This document shows positions 42,274-55,000 of a stretch of 64,000 nt of DNA, one piece after another. The position numbers and the translations under genes are program-made. A model generated the notes under the pieces. It worked only from the letters and a program-made list of their open reading frames with translations, was not told the origin of the DNA and made no database searches. Origin of the DNA: Talaromyces rugulosus (lineage: Eukaryota; Ascomycota; Eurotiomycetes; Eurotiales; Trichocomaceae). The DNA lies in contig NC_049565.1 in assembly GCF_013368755.1 (NCBI RefSeq), forward strand, positions 5,270,001 to 5,334,000, written 5' to 3'. Within the stretch, counting starts at the first letter, position 1, and every line of letters begins with the position of its first letter.

Positions 42274-44202
42274 ATGCTACTGGAAGGCATCCAGGGCTTC
42301 GCTATGGCCCCTGGACTCCCCAATATCGACAACCACCCCCTAGACCCAGGGGGGCAGGCGCTAGGTCTGGTGAACCCCGTAGGGGCCTATATAGGCACCC
42401 CAGCGGGGACAGCACCACCAGCGCCCCCCGAGGCAAGTGCAACAGTCCCTCAGAGCGAGGGCTTCTTGCCTAGCCTGGAAATCAACCCTAGGGAGTTGTT
42501 TCCCCCCCTAAGCAGCGTGCCAGGCTCCCAGGAAGCACCTAAAACTCTAGGGAAGAGACTACAGGAACACAGCCCTGACGGGGCAGAAAGAGCCCCCATG
42601 AAGGCCCTAATCGGCCCAGCCTACAAGGACATGGAACAGGCCTTATTAGGCCACTTTGCAAGCAGCAATAGCGCGCTGCACGCGGAGATGGCCGCTATGA
42701 AGGCCTATATGACCTCTCTGGTAGAGGCTATGGAGCAGCGCCTCACAGGCCAATTGGGCGCTCTGGAGCGCCGTTTCTCAACCCTAGAAGCTCAACAGGC
42801 CTCCCCGAACGCCCCAAACCACCCTCTAAAGCCCCTATCGTCAGGGGGCGACCGCCAGGGCCCACGACAGCCTCTGCCATCCCAGGGGACGACGTTTGCA
42901 GAGGTCGCCCATGGCCCCCAAGCTAACCCGAATAGGGCCGCTAAGCCCATAGAGCCACGCAGAGCCTCACCCCCGATATCAAAACCACCCCCTGGGGTGA
43001 AGCCCGCAGCAGGCCCCCAGTGGGCCGATATAGCGGCCAGCAATGCCCAGGAGTGGCAAATCGTTACAAAAAAACGGGCTTACTCCCCGAACCAGCCCCC
43101 AAAAGTCCAAATGGACCCAGGGAGCCTGAAGCCTATTCGCGGAAGCAACAAGGGAGACCGCAGGCTTATATTTAGGCGTGAAAATGGCCGCACCGCCCCT
43201 AGAAAGTCTAAAGCCGATGTCATCTTGCAGCTTAACCGCTGCCTAGCCCAGGCAGGCTTCCCGAACTTCGCCAGGGTAATAGACGCCAATTCACCGAATC
43301 AGGGGCTATCTCAGCCTATTGGACCAAGGAAGCACGTAGGCTCGCTATTACCAGCCTATAAGGACCTATTAGTGGCTGCCTGCCACCGGGTCGACCCCGC
43401 AGTCATCTCAGTGGAAGCAGACCAACAGTGGCACAAGATTAAGGTGCATGCGGTGCCGGTAGCCCGCTATAGCGCCTCAGGGCTAGGCCTAGCCAGGGAA
43501 GAAATTGAATTAGGGGGCACATGCACCCTAATGAGAAACCCTACCTGGATCAAGCCGATAGCGGCTATCCAGACTAATAAGCAGCGTTTCTCTACTATCG
43601 TTATAACAGTAGGAGGCCTAGATGACGCCCGCAGGCTACTCGCCCGGGGCGTACGCTTCGGGGGCAACAGGCACCCTACCAGCCCCTATCACGAAGTGGG
43701 TAAAGACACCGTTTGCACCCGATGCTGCGGCATTGGCCACCGAACTTATAGAGGCTGCGGCACCCGACCACCACTCTGCACCGTGTGTGCTGGCGCCCAT
43801 GAAGCCCAAGAGCACACCTGCAACGTGCTAGACTGCAGGGCCCAAACAGGCCACCCATGCCTGCATGCACCCACTAAATGCGGCAACTGTGGGGGGAAGC
43901 ACCAGGCTGATTCCCCGGGGTGCCCCAAGCTTCGGGAGGCCCGCCGGCGACTCCATAAGCGCTTCCCTGGCGTAGAGGTCGTTATGCCCCCTCCCCCCCC
44001 TGAATGGACCGAATGGGAAGGCGTTGCTGAGGAGGCTTCTCCCCCAACCACTACCCAGGACGCCCCCCAAGCCCCAAAGCTTAGGGAGGTCGATGACGCT
44101 ATGGAAGATGCCCCAGGGACATCACCCCTACCGTACTCATCCCCGTGTCCAACACCAACGCCTGGAGCTGCAGCCCCTATTAATGTTGATTATTCAACAT
44201 AA
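42274..44202 (+). CDS. LINE ORF1, nucleic-acid-binding Gag-like protein, 642 aa
   Basis: Single ORF from the first ATG after the 48-bp leader. The N-terminal half is Pro/Ala-rich and disordered, with a short helical stretch near residue 150. The C-terminal third has three zinc knuckles: CTRCCGIGHRTYRGC, CTVCAGAHEAQEHTC and CGNCGGKHQADSPGC. It binds the element RNA to form the ribonucleoprotein used in target-primed reverse transcription (family knowledge). The frame is intact. Its stop at 44200-44202 overlaps the ORF2 start at 44183. Confidence 0.88.
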   Translation: MLLEGIQGFAMAPGLPNIDNHPLDPGGQALGLVNPVGAYIGTPAGTAPPAPPEASATVPQSEGFLPSLEINPRELFPPLSSVPGSQEAPKTLGKRLQEHSPDGAERAPMKALIGPAYKDMEQALLGHFASSNSALHAEMAAMKAYMTSLVEAMEQRLTGQLGALERRFSTLEAQQASPNAPNHPLKPLSSGGDRQGPRQPLPSQGTTFAEVAHGPQANPNRAAKPIEPRRASPPISKPPPGVKPAAGPQWADIAASNAQEWQIVTKKRAYSPNQPPKVQMDPGSLKPIRGSNKGDRRLIFRRENGRTAPRKSKADVILQLNRCLAQAGFPNFARVIDANSPNQGLSQPIGPRKHVGSLLPAYKDLLVAACHRVDPAVISVEADQQWHKIKVHAVPVARYSASGLGLAREEIELGGTCTLMRNPTWIKPIAAIQTNKQRFSTIVITVGGLDDARRLLARGVRFGGNRHPTSPYHEVGKDTVCTRCCGIGHRTYRGCGTRPPLCTVCAGAHEAQEHTCNVLDCRAQTGHPCLHAPTKCGNCGGKHQADSPGCPKLREARRRLHKRFPGVEVVMPPPPPEWTEWEGVAEEASPPTTTQDAPQAPKLREVDDAMEDAPGTSPLPYSSPCPTPTPGAAAPINVDYST

Positions 44203-47200
44203 TTGCGGCCGTACCTACCCCGCAACCTTAGGGGCTCTAGAAGCGGGGATAGAGCGGCAAATAGGCATTATATGCCTGCAAGAGCCTTATATTGCTTATG
44301 ACTTCTCTCACCCAGGCTATCTGCTGTACTGGCCAGGGGGGGAGAAGCGGGATCAACGGGTGCTTATGGCCATCCGTAAAGACCTTATAGGGGCGGTTAG
44401 GGTCGAGAACCGCACTGATTTAGTAGACCACCCCTATTTACAGGCCCTGGACATATGGGAAGCACCAATAATTAGCGGGCATGCCCCCCGACGCACTAGA
44501 ATAGTCAACTGCTATGATGTGTGGATTGGGGCCAGTTACCGGTGGCAAGGGGCCTTCCCTAGACGACGCCGGGCCATCGAGGACGCAGACTGGGACCTGC
44601 TTATAGTGGGTAGGTGCCTATTAGTGGGTGATTTCAACGCCCATAGCCCTTCGTGGAACCCACTGGCCAAGGGCCGGGTTAACGCTGAGCCCTTGGAACA
44701 GCTTATAGAGCGGCACTCACTATATGTTAATAACCCACTGGGGGAGGCCACACGCTATAAGAAGACCGAGGGGGTGTCAATTATTGATTTAGCGTTATCC
44801 TCGCCAACCCTAGGGCCTCTGCAAGCCTGGGAGGTGGATAAGGATAAGCCTACAACATCTGACCATGAGCTTATCGTCCTAGCCTGGGAAGCCCTAGAAC
44901 CCCCCCCAGGAGGAATCTCCGGGGAGATTACTGGGTGGCAGATAGAAGCTCTGCAGGTAAACGAGGAAGCCCTAAAGCTGGCCACAGCAGCTTGGGCCTC
45001 AGAGGCTGTAGGCCACCCCCCTCTTAGTGATCAATGCACCGAGGAAGACCTTGCTAGAGAGGCCAATTGGGTGCAGGACACCCTAACCAGCGTACTCGAT
45101 AGGCATGCCAAAGCAGTACGGCTTTGTGCACGCTCTAAGCGGTGGTGGAAGCCAGAGCTGCGGCAAGCCCGGAGCTTATGGGCTGCAGCCCGCAAGCGGT
45201 GGCAGGCCCATGCCTGTACCGACACCGAATTCAAGGCTGCAAGAACCGCTTATTACCATGAAATAAAGGCGGCTAAAAGGACCTGCTGGGAGGTCTTCCT
45301 TGCTGAGGGAGGCCCTGGGGGGAAGGAAGAGTGGAAAAAAGGTTCGAACCCCACTGGGAACCCTTTTCCCAAAGGCCCTAGGGATGGCCTGGAAAAGCCT
45401 TCTCCAGGAGATCCTAATAGGTGTTGGATAGCCCTACAGTACACTAAGCCACGGACTAATCCCACCACCCCAGCACTCCAAGGCCCGGATCTAGGGGCTC
45501 CCCCTGCCACTACCATGGCCGATAAAGAAGCCCTAATCAGGGAAATGGCATTTCCTAACGCCCCCCGTAGCTCCCCTCCTGGGGAGCTGCCAGGTGGACA
45601 GGCCCACATGCTTATAACGCCAGAGCGGGTGCATCAGGCCCTATTCAGCCAGAGCATTAAGAAAGCTCCGGGGGCCGACAGGCTCAATTTTAAAGCATGC
45701 CGGCTACTCTGGGCACTAGACTCACCCCGAATCATAGGGATGGCTAGGCAGTGCTTTCGGCTTGGGGTGCACCCAGGGGCCTGGAAGACCGCTAAAGGCA
45801 TCCTACTTCGGAAGCCAGGGAAGCCTGATTACACCCAGGTGAAGGCCTGGAGGGTGATAAGCTTGCTTAGCTGCCTGGGCAAGGTTGTTGAGAAGCTGGC
45901 TGCAGGCCTTATAGCGGACTGGTGTGAGGCCCAGGGGGCTTTACACCCTGGACAAATGGGGTGCAGGCGGGGCCGTGGGGCTATTGACGCGGTGGCCTGC
46001 CTCGTGCAAACAGTGCACGAGGGATGGACTCAAAAGCTTCTCACAGGCACTATCTTTATTGACGTTATGGGGCCTTCGACCATGTTGACCCCTATAAGCT
46101 TAGTGAGGCTATGGAAGCTGCAGGCCTGGATAATGACCTTATAAGGTGGACCTTATCCTTCCTTACAAATAGAAGGGTCAGCCTCGTAATTGACGGTTAT
46201 AAAGCCCCTGAACAGCCTATTGACTCAGGGCTGCCCCAGGGCTCACCGGTCTCCCCAATCCTCTTTCTTATCTATATCCGGGGTGTGTTTCAGGCTATGG
46301 AACAGCAGGTGCCAGGGATCAAGGCCCTGTCCTATGCCGATGACATAGGCCTGGTAGCCCAGGGAAGCTCGGTCTCTGAGATCTGCAGGCAGCTAGAAGC
46401 AGCGGCAAAAGCTGCTATTGAGTGGGGACTGGCAAATAGCGTCAAATTCGACCCTAAAAAGACAGAGGCCATCCTATTCTCTAGGGCCACCAGCAGGGAA
46501 CATAAAAATCAGGTCCAGGAAGCTAGGGTGCAGGTAGGAGACGCTTTAGTGGCATTCTCCCCAACAGCCATCCGGTGGTTAGGGGTCTTACTAGATCCAA
46601 AGCTTACCCTCAAAGCCCACTATAAGTACCGCCTGCAAAAAGGTCAAAATACTGAAAGACGAGTGCGGGCACTGTGCAAGGCCCAGGGGCTCCCCCCAGG
46701 CCTGGCATGGCGAATCCAAAAGGCCACCGCGCAGTCAGTGGCGCTTTATGGGGCCGAGCTTTGGTGGCATGGGCAAAAGAACTGCCTAGAAGGACTGCAG
46801 GGCCTAATTAATAACCAGGCCCGGGCAGTCACAGGCATGCTGAAGTCCACCCCATTAGGACCGCTTATAAGGGAGGCAGCTTTGGAACCAGCAGAGGCCC
46901 TATTAGATAGTAAACAGCGGCGGTATGCCCTGAGACTCCTAGGACTTCCCCAGGGGCATCCAGCAGCAGAAATACTCCCCATAACGCTTAGGGAGGGAGA
47001 CGCCCATGCACAGCCTGGAGAGCAGCCGCTAGAAGACCGAGCTTGGGCAACACCAACCCGCCGAGGCCCCTGGAAGCTGGGCATGGGCCTGGCCCGCAGG
47101 CTACGAGAGGCCTTGACCGCCGACCCCCCTCCAGGGCTTTGAGCGTACAATAGAGCCTGGTAATAGGTCTATACCACTAGATTTCAGGATAGACTCCCCT

Positions 47201-48232
47201 GAAACCGCTATGCAATTAGCCTCAGACCCCCTAAGTGGGATAGGGAACACTGACCTTTACTCAGACGGTTCCAGGTTAGACGATCAGCGCGTAGGCGCTG
47301 CGGTAGCTTATAAGCCACTTATTGGCCCCTGGAGGTCGCGCCTAGCTCCCCTGGGCGCAGGCTTCGAAGTCTTTGATGCAGAACTAATAGGAGTAGTCGA
47401 AGCCCTAGAGTGGGCGCTGGCAGAGAATCTTAGAGGGCCAATTAGGGTGTTTCTCGATGCTCAAGCCGCTATAGGCAGGCTTCAGCATACCCAGCCAGGC
47501 CCTGGCCAAGCCCTGGCGCTGCGGGCACATGATCTAGCCAAGGAACTGCAGGCCACCGGCCGCAGGGTTACTATATGCTGGGTGCCAGGCCATAAGGGGG
47601 TCCCAGGCAACGAAGAGGCCGATAAAGCCGCCAAGAAAGCTGCGGGGAAGCCCCGAACAGGCAAATACTCGGGCATCTCACTGGCACATGCTCAACGGGC
47701 CTGTACCGAAGCTTATAGAGCTGCCAGGGCCAACTGGCTTGCTGCAAAGCTTGCAAAGCGTGCCCAGCGGGCAAGCCAGGCCTACTATCCCCCCCGGGGA
47801 TGGAAGCTTGACCCAATGTTGGCGAACACCCCCAAGCACCTAGCGCGGCGATATTACCAGTTCAAGACTGGCCACGCACCAATTGGGGCCTATTTGCACC
47901 GAATTAAGGCCCGAGACTTCCCTAATTGCTTGGGGTGCTCTAGGGGGACTGAGACGGTAAGACACCTTCTTACAAACTGTCGACAGTGGTGCCACCAGCG
48001 GGAAAAACTATATGCCGGCTTGGCCGAAGCGGGGGTAAAGGCCCTGCAGGATAGCGAGCAGTGCCCCGAAGCACGCCTATTCCAGGACCCAAAGGCCACT
48101 ACAGCGCTGCTGGCGTTTATAGGGGCCATTAGGGAGCGAGAGGATAACCAACAGGCCTGGGAGCAGGCCTATAAGACTGATAATTGGGGCATTGAGGCCC
48201 TGGATGAGGGAGAGCGAGAGGGGGAAGGATAG
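44183..48232 (+). pseudogene. LINE ORF2: endonuclease, reverse transcriptase, RNase H (two frameshifts)
   Basis: Starts at ATG 44183 inside the end of ORF1. APE-type endonuclease first (ICLQEPY, VGDFNAHSPSWNP, TSDHELIVL), then RT (KKAPGADRLNFKA, SGLPQGSPVSPILFLIY, SYADD at 46329-46343), RNase H (LYSDGSRLDDQRVGAA, DAELIGVVEALEWA, CWVPGHKGVPGNEEADKAA) and a terminal knuckle (CLGCSRGTETVRHLLTNC). Frame is lost in the GGGG run at 46069-46072 (one G short, just before FDHVDP) and in the C run at 47124-47129, where the frame change is followed by a TGA at 47140 in the old frame. All domains are otherwise undamaged, so these are recent mutations or homopolymer sequencing errors. Confidence 0.9.
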
Positions 48233-48519
48233 CGGGCAGGGGCGGCCCGCTATTGTAGGCAACGCCCAAACGTTAGTGGCCATAAGGAGGGGGTAGTGGT
48301 TGCCACCCACTATAAGCCCCCGAATCGTCCTGCGCATATAAGTGGCTTGGGGCGAGGAAAGTGCAAGATACCTTGAAAGCATGGATCCAATGGGGGTAGA
48401 GGCACCGGTTTATAGGGGGCAACCCCTATAAGCAGGCCTAATCCACACGAATCGCTGTCTGTCATAGCCTAGGGCTCGGTATAGACGTTAAATTTGATTA
48501 AATAAATAAATAAATAAAT

Positions 48520-48531
48520 ATTAGATGCAGT
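48520..48531. repeat. Target-site duplication of the LINE, right copy
   Basis: ATTAGATGCAGT, identical to 42214-42225. Confidence 0.92.
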
Positions 48532-48943
48532 GGTCTTCATCAAACTAAGTGGCAGTATATTAGACTTTATTTATTTTATCGAGGTAGGACCAGGGACAAC
48601 TTAAGATATTATTTTCTATGTCTTTAATCTATTCCTTGAATTCCTTAATTGATTTTAAAGCGAAGCGCTTGGGGTCTAGAACCTTGGTATTATAACATTC
48701 ACTGATAGTTGCGTACAATGGTCCAGTGGTTCTAAGTCTTTGTATAAGGGTCTGCAGTATATCTATAGTTATATTAATTTATGGAACAGCTTGTAGAGGT
48801 AAATCTTCGGAAGTTGTATTCTGTGTTGGTTTAGTATTGGTATAATCCTGAGCTTCTTTCTTTTTGTATATAAATCCTGGGTTAGGAACTAGAACAGTTC
48901 CTGGTTTATTTAGTGTTGGAGAAGTCATGTCTTGTGTAGTCAT
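48532..48943 (-). pseudogene. gypsy gag relic, N-terminal part
   Basis: Minus-strand frame from the ATG at 48943, about 46 bp inside the 5' LTR. It starts MTTQDMTSPTLNK and is open for about 50 codons before the first TAA. The LINE splits it; the other part lies left of 42214. Stops fit RIP of CAA/CAG. Confidence 0.65.
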
Positions 48944-48988
48944 TATTATCTTGGAGTCGATTTGGATCCTTGTGGAAGTGGTTTATAA

Positions 48989-49317
48989 TGTAAAGTGGGT
49001 GGTATCTGAAAGACTTATATATGAGGGAGTTGGAATCTACTGGGCTCCGAGGGGGTTCTTATTAGGAGTCGAGGCAGTATATAAAGTAAATAGAGATGGG
49101 TTATATTAATATAGAATAAACCGCTTGAGCTCCTTTATCCTGGGGGATGAGGTCTTAAGCTTATAAGCCTGATCTAGATGAGATCCTACTTCCTAACAGG
49201 GTTATATTCACTGAGTATGAGGGGTAGATGCATCTTTTATGGTGTATCAACTCAACCTGCGGAGGATATGCAGGCCTTTGTAAGCCGGATCGGCATCCCC
49301 GAGCCTGGCACTTCACA
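48989..49317 (-). repeat. 5' LTR of the gypsy element
   Basis: 329 bp, the same length as 671-999 and closely similar to it. The plus strand starts TGTAAAGTG and ends CACTTCACA. The AGCGA duplication follows. Confidence 0.88.
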
Positions 49318-49992
49318 AGCGACAAATACATTGAGAGTAGACATCAACATCCTAACTGTGCAGTATGTAATCTATATTGATATACTAAGTATATTACAGG
49401 ATTATAGCTAGGAAAATAGATATACTAGACAGGATAGATAGAACAGTGAAGCAGTAATCATTGTACCACAGACAGCCTAGAGAGTAGAGATATAGATAGA
49501 GATAGTAAGAATATAGACAGTAGAAGAATAAAAAAGCAATACAGTAATATTTCTAAGAGTTAGAATGCCAATAGGTAATATTAAATAGATATTTAGATTT
49601 ATATAACTAGCATAAGGGATATATAGCTAATAAGGCGGTATATAATTAGTGCTAGACACTAAAGCAGCTATTTATATCCAAACTAAGATCAAAGCCAATA
49701 CTAATAATATAGGTAATCCAAGAACAATTAAAGTGGCAAATAGCCTAATAGAGGTAGTCTATGCACGCGTAGACAGTGATTGAGGTTAATACATTAGAAT
49801 GGCAGTTAATAGCATAAACACAGTGATGTCCTATATATTCTATGGCCACAGCGGATCCCTAGATATTCATACATTGGATTGAGCATTGCCAGTAGACTAA
49901 TATAGATGAAGTATAGTAAGAGATTACAATAATAACCTAAATGATGTATGATAAGCAGAAATATATCCTATATTTATGTTATTTTCTATTAT
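49318..49992 (+). pseudogene. RecQ-like helicase relic, right part of copy 1
   Basis: Begins with the AGCGA duplication, continues the relic of 1-670 and aligns with 55968-56627. Conceptual translation resembles the C-terminal part of RecQ-type repeat helicases. It ends at TATTATCAATAG, where the next element's terminal repeat begins. Confidence 0.7.
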
Positions 49993-52078
49993 CAATAGAT
50001 AATGCCCGTACTAGTAGGGGCATTTAATTTTATTAGCAATTGCTAGCGCCATGCTAGGTAAATAGGAGTAAGGACATTTTTATTATTACCTATACTCTTT
50101 ATACCTGTAATTCAGTAGGGGTAGTAGTTCAAATTTAGATTAAAAATATTTAATACCGCTATCAAGATGGTATATTAGTTTGAATATATTTGAGTGATTG
50201 GTTTGGTTGTTATAAGTTGTTAAAAATTATTAAGATTATTTTTTGATGTAGTTAGGATTTGGGAATGTTATACCTAGTTAGGATAGTATTTATTATCCAA
50301 TGTGGTTAAGTGACATTTTAGGGTTAATTTAACATTAAGGTTAATTTAATTATCATGTCCTATCCAGAGATATCACTGTTTATAATTAATAACTATATAG
50401 CAACATCTATTATGGAGCAGATATTTATATACCAGCCCGAGTATTGGATTATAATTTATAGATTGTGCCATTAGGTAGTATTTGATAGGTAATTAGCCTA
50501 CTATTATTACAGGCTAAGTCCCATCTTACTGGCCTAATGTAGGTCCAGAAATTGAGTAGATTTGAACATGAGAAAGAGAAGGAAAAGGTTCGCAGGGATT
50601 CATATTGTTGATACAGGTGAGTGTGGATCCTGAGGGCGCCCTAACAAATCTGGTATAGCGTCAGGGGGTTCTTTTATAACGGATCAGGTGCGGACCAGGT
50701 GCGGTTATTCTACGAGAGCGAAGTCTGAGTATCCCAGGGGCTAGGATCCTAACAATTATTTCTGTCGACCAGTGCATCAGGCCAAGTAATATAGTAAATA
50801 TATATTATTATCCAGCTAGAAATATTTTGATGCATTTCCTTACCATATCTAGAAGGCTAAATATATTTATATCTCCTATTATACTATTGCCTATATTGAT
50901 TTATTAGGTGATCTCTATTATCCCATATATCAGTGCGATTATCCCGGGTGTTAGTGGATTAAAGAAACTGCCAAACAGATCTAATAGTATTGCTGTGAAC
51001 AACATATATGGATGAACCTCTAGATATATGGTTGACCTAATAAATAGGCCATTTATATGTCTGAGTCTAATTGGCTATAGTATATTGTCTATAGTTAGTA
51101 ATTTATGTCTTATAGGTCTGGGTCCTAGTGGTTTATTGTGATGATTTCTGCTGATAGCACCCTGGTTATAGTATAGCCCACTGAGTGATTTCTGTGGAAT
51201 ATGACTGAACAGGCGATAAAGCAGGCGATTATGTAGCGCGAGTGGGAGATTGAAGAGGCTAAAGAGGTGTGTATCTGGGTCTATAAGCTATGTGAGGTGA
51301 ACCTGTGGGTAGAATATATAGGATAGGCTGTGCATTTATTGGATAAGTACCAGGCGATATTATGGGCGATATTGGACTGGTCAGATCCTGAGAAGGAGTC
51401 TATATTGGCCTGGATCAAGGAATGATTCGCCTAGATTATTATGGTGGCCTAGTAGACTACATTAATGCAGTTGAATATATTCAGTAAGTACGAGATACAC
51501 TAGAAATAGGTGGACTAGATGTCCAGTGCTCTGTTTTAGGCGTGAATGGAACCTAGTACTATGGAGAAGTATTTAGAGGTGTGGCAGTATATGATCTGAT
51601 ATATTGTGTAGAGTGTGTAGTAGCAGGCTATCTGGTTTTAGTTGATAATGGACCAGCAGACGGCTATGGAGCAGATAATTAAAGCTATTATAGAGAAAGA
51701 TAACGAGTCTACAGCCAGTAAGGACCTAATTAAGGAGATATAGGACCTAGCTGATTAACTATTAAGTCCTATAGATCAGACCATATTGCGGTGGTGTATT
51801 AGTATATTAGATTATTAATTGGGTGGTAAAGCCAAGCATAAATACTATAGTAATATTGTCAATAGATTGGCTGTTATGGGCATCAAGGAGTAGAGTGGGT
51901 AGGAGAGTGCGTTAATATTTATCTCCTAATTGTCTGGGATGATTAAGATTGTGTGGATATTAGTGGCCCAGTAGGTATAGAAAGAGATGGCTGAGACTAA
52001 GGATTGTTCCAACCTATTATAGGCCATGGTGATGTGGTTCATAACTACCATAGAGGCCACGTTGATGAAGTGGATGTT
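49993..52078 (+). mobile_element. RecQ/OrsD-type element copy 2, truncated 5' part
   Basis: Starts with one terminal-repeat unit of about 175 bp (AATGCCCGTACTAGTAGGGG, then the GCAATTGC core), followed by a leader and the stop-ridden N-terminal coding part. It aligns with 52085-53930 but breaks off at 52078, where the next copy's terminal repeat starts. Confidence 0.65.
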
Positions 52079-55000
52079 GGATGTCTATCACCAATGGATA
52101 ATGCCTATACTAGTAGGGGCATTTAATTTTGTTAGCAATTGCTAGCGCTGTGCTAGGCAAATAGAAGTAGAGGCATTTTTGTTATTGCCCGTACTCCCCA
52201 CGCCCATAATTCAGTAGGGGTAGCAGTTCAAATTTGGACTAGAGATATTTGATACCGCTATCAAGACGGTGTATTAGTTTGAATATATTTGAGCGATTGG
52301 TTTGGTTGTTATGAGTTATTGAAAATTATTAAGATTATTTTTTGATGTAATTAGGGTTTGGGAATGTTATATCCAGTTGGAATAGTATTTATTACCCAAT
52401 ACGGTTAAGTGATATTTTAGGGTTAATTTAACATTAGAGTTAATTTAATCGTCATATCCTATCCAGGGGTACCACTATTTATGATTAATAACTATATAGC
52501 AACACCTATTATAGAGCAGATATTTATATACCAGCCCAAGTATTGGATTATAATTTATAGATTATGCTATTAGGTAGTATTTAACAGGTAATTAGCCTAT
52601 TATTTCTGTTGACCAGTGTATCAGGCCAAGCAACATAGTAAATATATATTGTCATCCAGCTAGAAATATTTCAACGCATTTCTTCACCATATCTAGAAGG
52701 CTGAATATATTTATATCTCTTATTATATTATTGCCTATATTGATTTATTAGGTGATCCCTATTATCCTATATATCAGTGCGATTATCCCGGGTGTTGGTG
52801 GATTAGAGAAACTGCTAAGCAGATCTGATGGTATTGCTGTGAACAGCACATATAGACGAATCTTTAGGTATGTAGTCAATCTAATAAATAGGCTATTTAT
52901 ATGCTTGAGCCTAATTGGCTATAATATATTGTTTATAGTTAGTAATTTATGTCCTATAGACCTGGGTCTTAGTGGTTTACTGTGATGATTTCTGCTAATA
53001 GTATTCTGGCCACAGTGCAGCCCACTGAACAACCTCTATGGAATGTAGCTGAGCAGGTAATGAAGCAGGCGATTATATAGCGCGAGTAGAAGATTGAAGA
53101 GGCCAAGGAGGTGTGTATCTGGGCCTACAAGCTATATGAGGTGAACCTATGGGTGGAATGTATAGGATAGGCTGTGTATTTATTGGATGAGTACTGGGCG
53201 ATATTATAGGCGATATTAGACCGGCCGGATCCTGAGAAGGAGCCTGTATTGGTCTAGATTAAAGAATGATTTATCTAGATTGTTATGGTAGCCCAATAAA
53301 CCATATTAACATGGTTGAATATGTTTAGTAAGTATGAGATATACTGGAAACAGGTAGACTAGATGTCTAGCGCCCTATTCTAGGTGTAAATGGAATCTAG
53401 TACTATGGAGAAGTACCTAGAGGTGTGGCAGTGTATGATCTGATATATTATATGGAGTATGTAGTAGTAGATTATCTAGTTTTAGTTGATAATGGACTAG
53501 TAGACGGCTATAAAGTAGATGATTAAGGCTGTTGTAAAAGAAGATAACAAGTCTATAGTTAGTAAGGACCTAATTAAGAAGATATAGAACCCAGCTAATT
53601 AACTATTAAGTCCTGCAGATCAGGCTATATTGCAGTGGTATATTAATATATTAGATTATTAATTAGATAGTAAAGCTGAGTATGAATACTACAGTGGTAT
53701 TGTTAGTAGATTAACTATTATAAATATTAAAAAGCAGAGTAGGTAAGAGAGTGTATTGATATTTATTTTCTAATTGTCTAGGATGATTAAGATTATGTGG
53801 ATATTAGTAGCTCAGTAGGTATAGAAAAAAATAGTTAAGACTGAGGATTGTTCTAATCTATTATAGGCTATAGTGATACAGTTTATGACCACCATGGAGG
53901 CTATGCTGATAAAGTAGATGTTGGATATCTGGATATATAGATTAAAGATCTAGTACAATACCACTACTGAAGGGTTGGTGGTGTAGTAGAATAATGAGAT
54001 TATATATCAATATTACCAGTTCACTATAGATTAGTTCTAGGAGATGGTGCACAGGTTGGTCAACTGGGCGTAGGAGTATTTAATGTAGAAGGTGTTATTA
54101 TTAATACTAGAGGAGGCTGAGCAGTTATTTTTTATTATATGGGATACTATGGAGGACTATATAGCTAAGGACCAGTCCTGATAATATTACATCTAGAATC
54201 TCTGTAATCGGTGGGCGTTAGATGATTAATAGTAATTATATTACTGGATTTAGAATACCCCTTAGTTGTGCTAGGAATAGATTTAGCTAGATAGGCAATG
54301 GTAAGAGAGGTAGGTATAGTGATAAATACAGGCTGTTAGACGGGGTAAGGAACAGATATTGGTATTGAAGTATTGGATGGATAATGGTCCTAGGTAGAGA
54401 CCCGAGGTGTTAAGTATCTAATATTAGAATACCAAGTTTGGCAGCATCTGCAATTAATTCATTGAGAAAGGGTTGATATCGTTTATAGTGTTATATTACA
54501 AAGAGTATAGTATTAGTAGGTGGCTGAAGATCATTTATTAATATGTGCTATAGCCAGTAGGTAAGTTATTTATATATTTCTAATAATTGGTTATGCTATT
54601 CTAGTAGTATATTAAGACTATAGTATATAGATATTCTAAGTGGAGTGGGTTTATATGGCCACTGTAGAAGGTGAATGGCTAGATATAGATGTTAGATTAT
54701 ATGAAATAAACTATGCAACAGAAGAGTAAGATAGATATAGAGGAGTGGTTAAACATCAGTGTATATTAGTAGATTATAATTATAATCACGCGGCAATATT
54801 TAGAGCCTATAGCTGGGTTTGAGGTTGATAATGACGAGGAGGAGGCCATTAAGAATAAAGATAGATGTTGGTAGATGGCAGAGAACGTGGTGATTGATGT
54901 GTAGACTGGGTATAGCAGTTATATTATCAAGGGGATATATGTCTAGGAGATACACTAAGTAGCTAGGATATTAACAGCAATGCAGGAGCAGTTCTGGCAG

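Larger units (their letters stand above)
42226..48519 (+). mobile_element. Tad-like LINE retrotransposon, 6.3 kb
   Basis: Flanked by the 12-bp duplication ATTAGATGCAGT. It has two ORFs overlapping by 20 bp, APE-type endonuclease, RT, RNase H and a C-terminal zinc knuckle, and ends in an (AAAT)n-type tail (48498-48519). GC-rich and without RIP stops, it inserted into the gypsy gag relic after RIP had acted. ORF2 has two single-base frameshifts. Confidence 0.92.
671..49317 (-). mobile_element. Ty3/gypsy LTR retrotransposon, RIP-inactivated, with two nested insertions
   Basis: Bounded by 329-bp LTRs at 671-999 and 48989-49317 and by the AGCGA duplication. It reads on the minus strand: 5' LTR at the right, gag from 48943, then reverse transcriptase, RNase H, integrase and chromodomain down to 37714, continuing after the Starship at 3838 down to the 3' LTR. 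A purine-rich tract (minus strand, 1000-1012) precedes the 3' LTR, as expected for a polypurine tract. No obvious tRNA primer site is seen after the 5' LTR. Without the Starship (3839-37713) and the LINE (42226-48519) the element is about 8.5 kb. Coding parts are dense in TAA/TAG stops, so it is dead. Confidence 0.88.
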
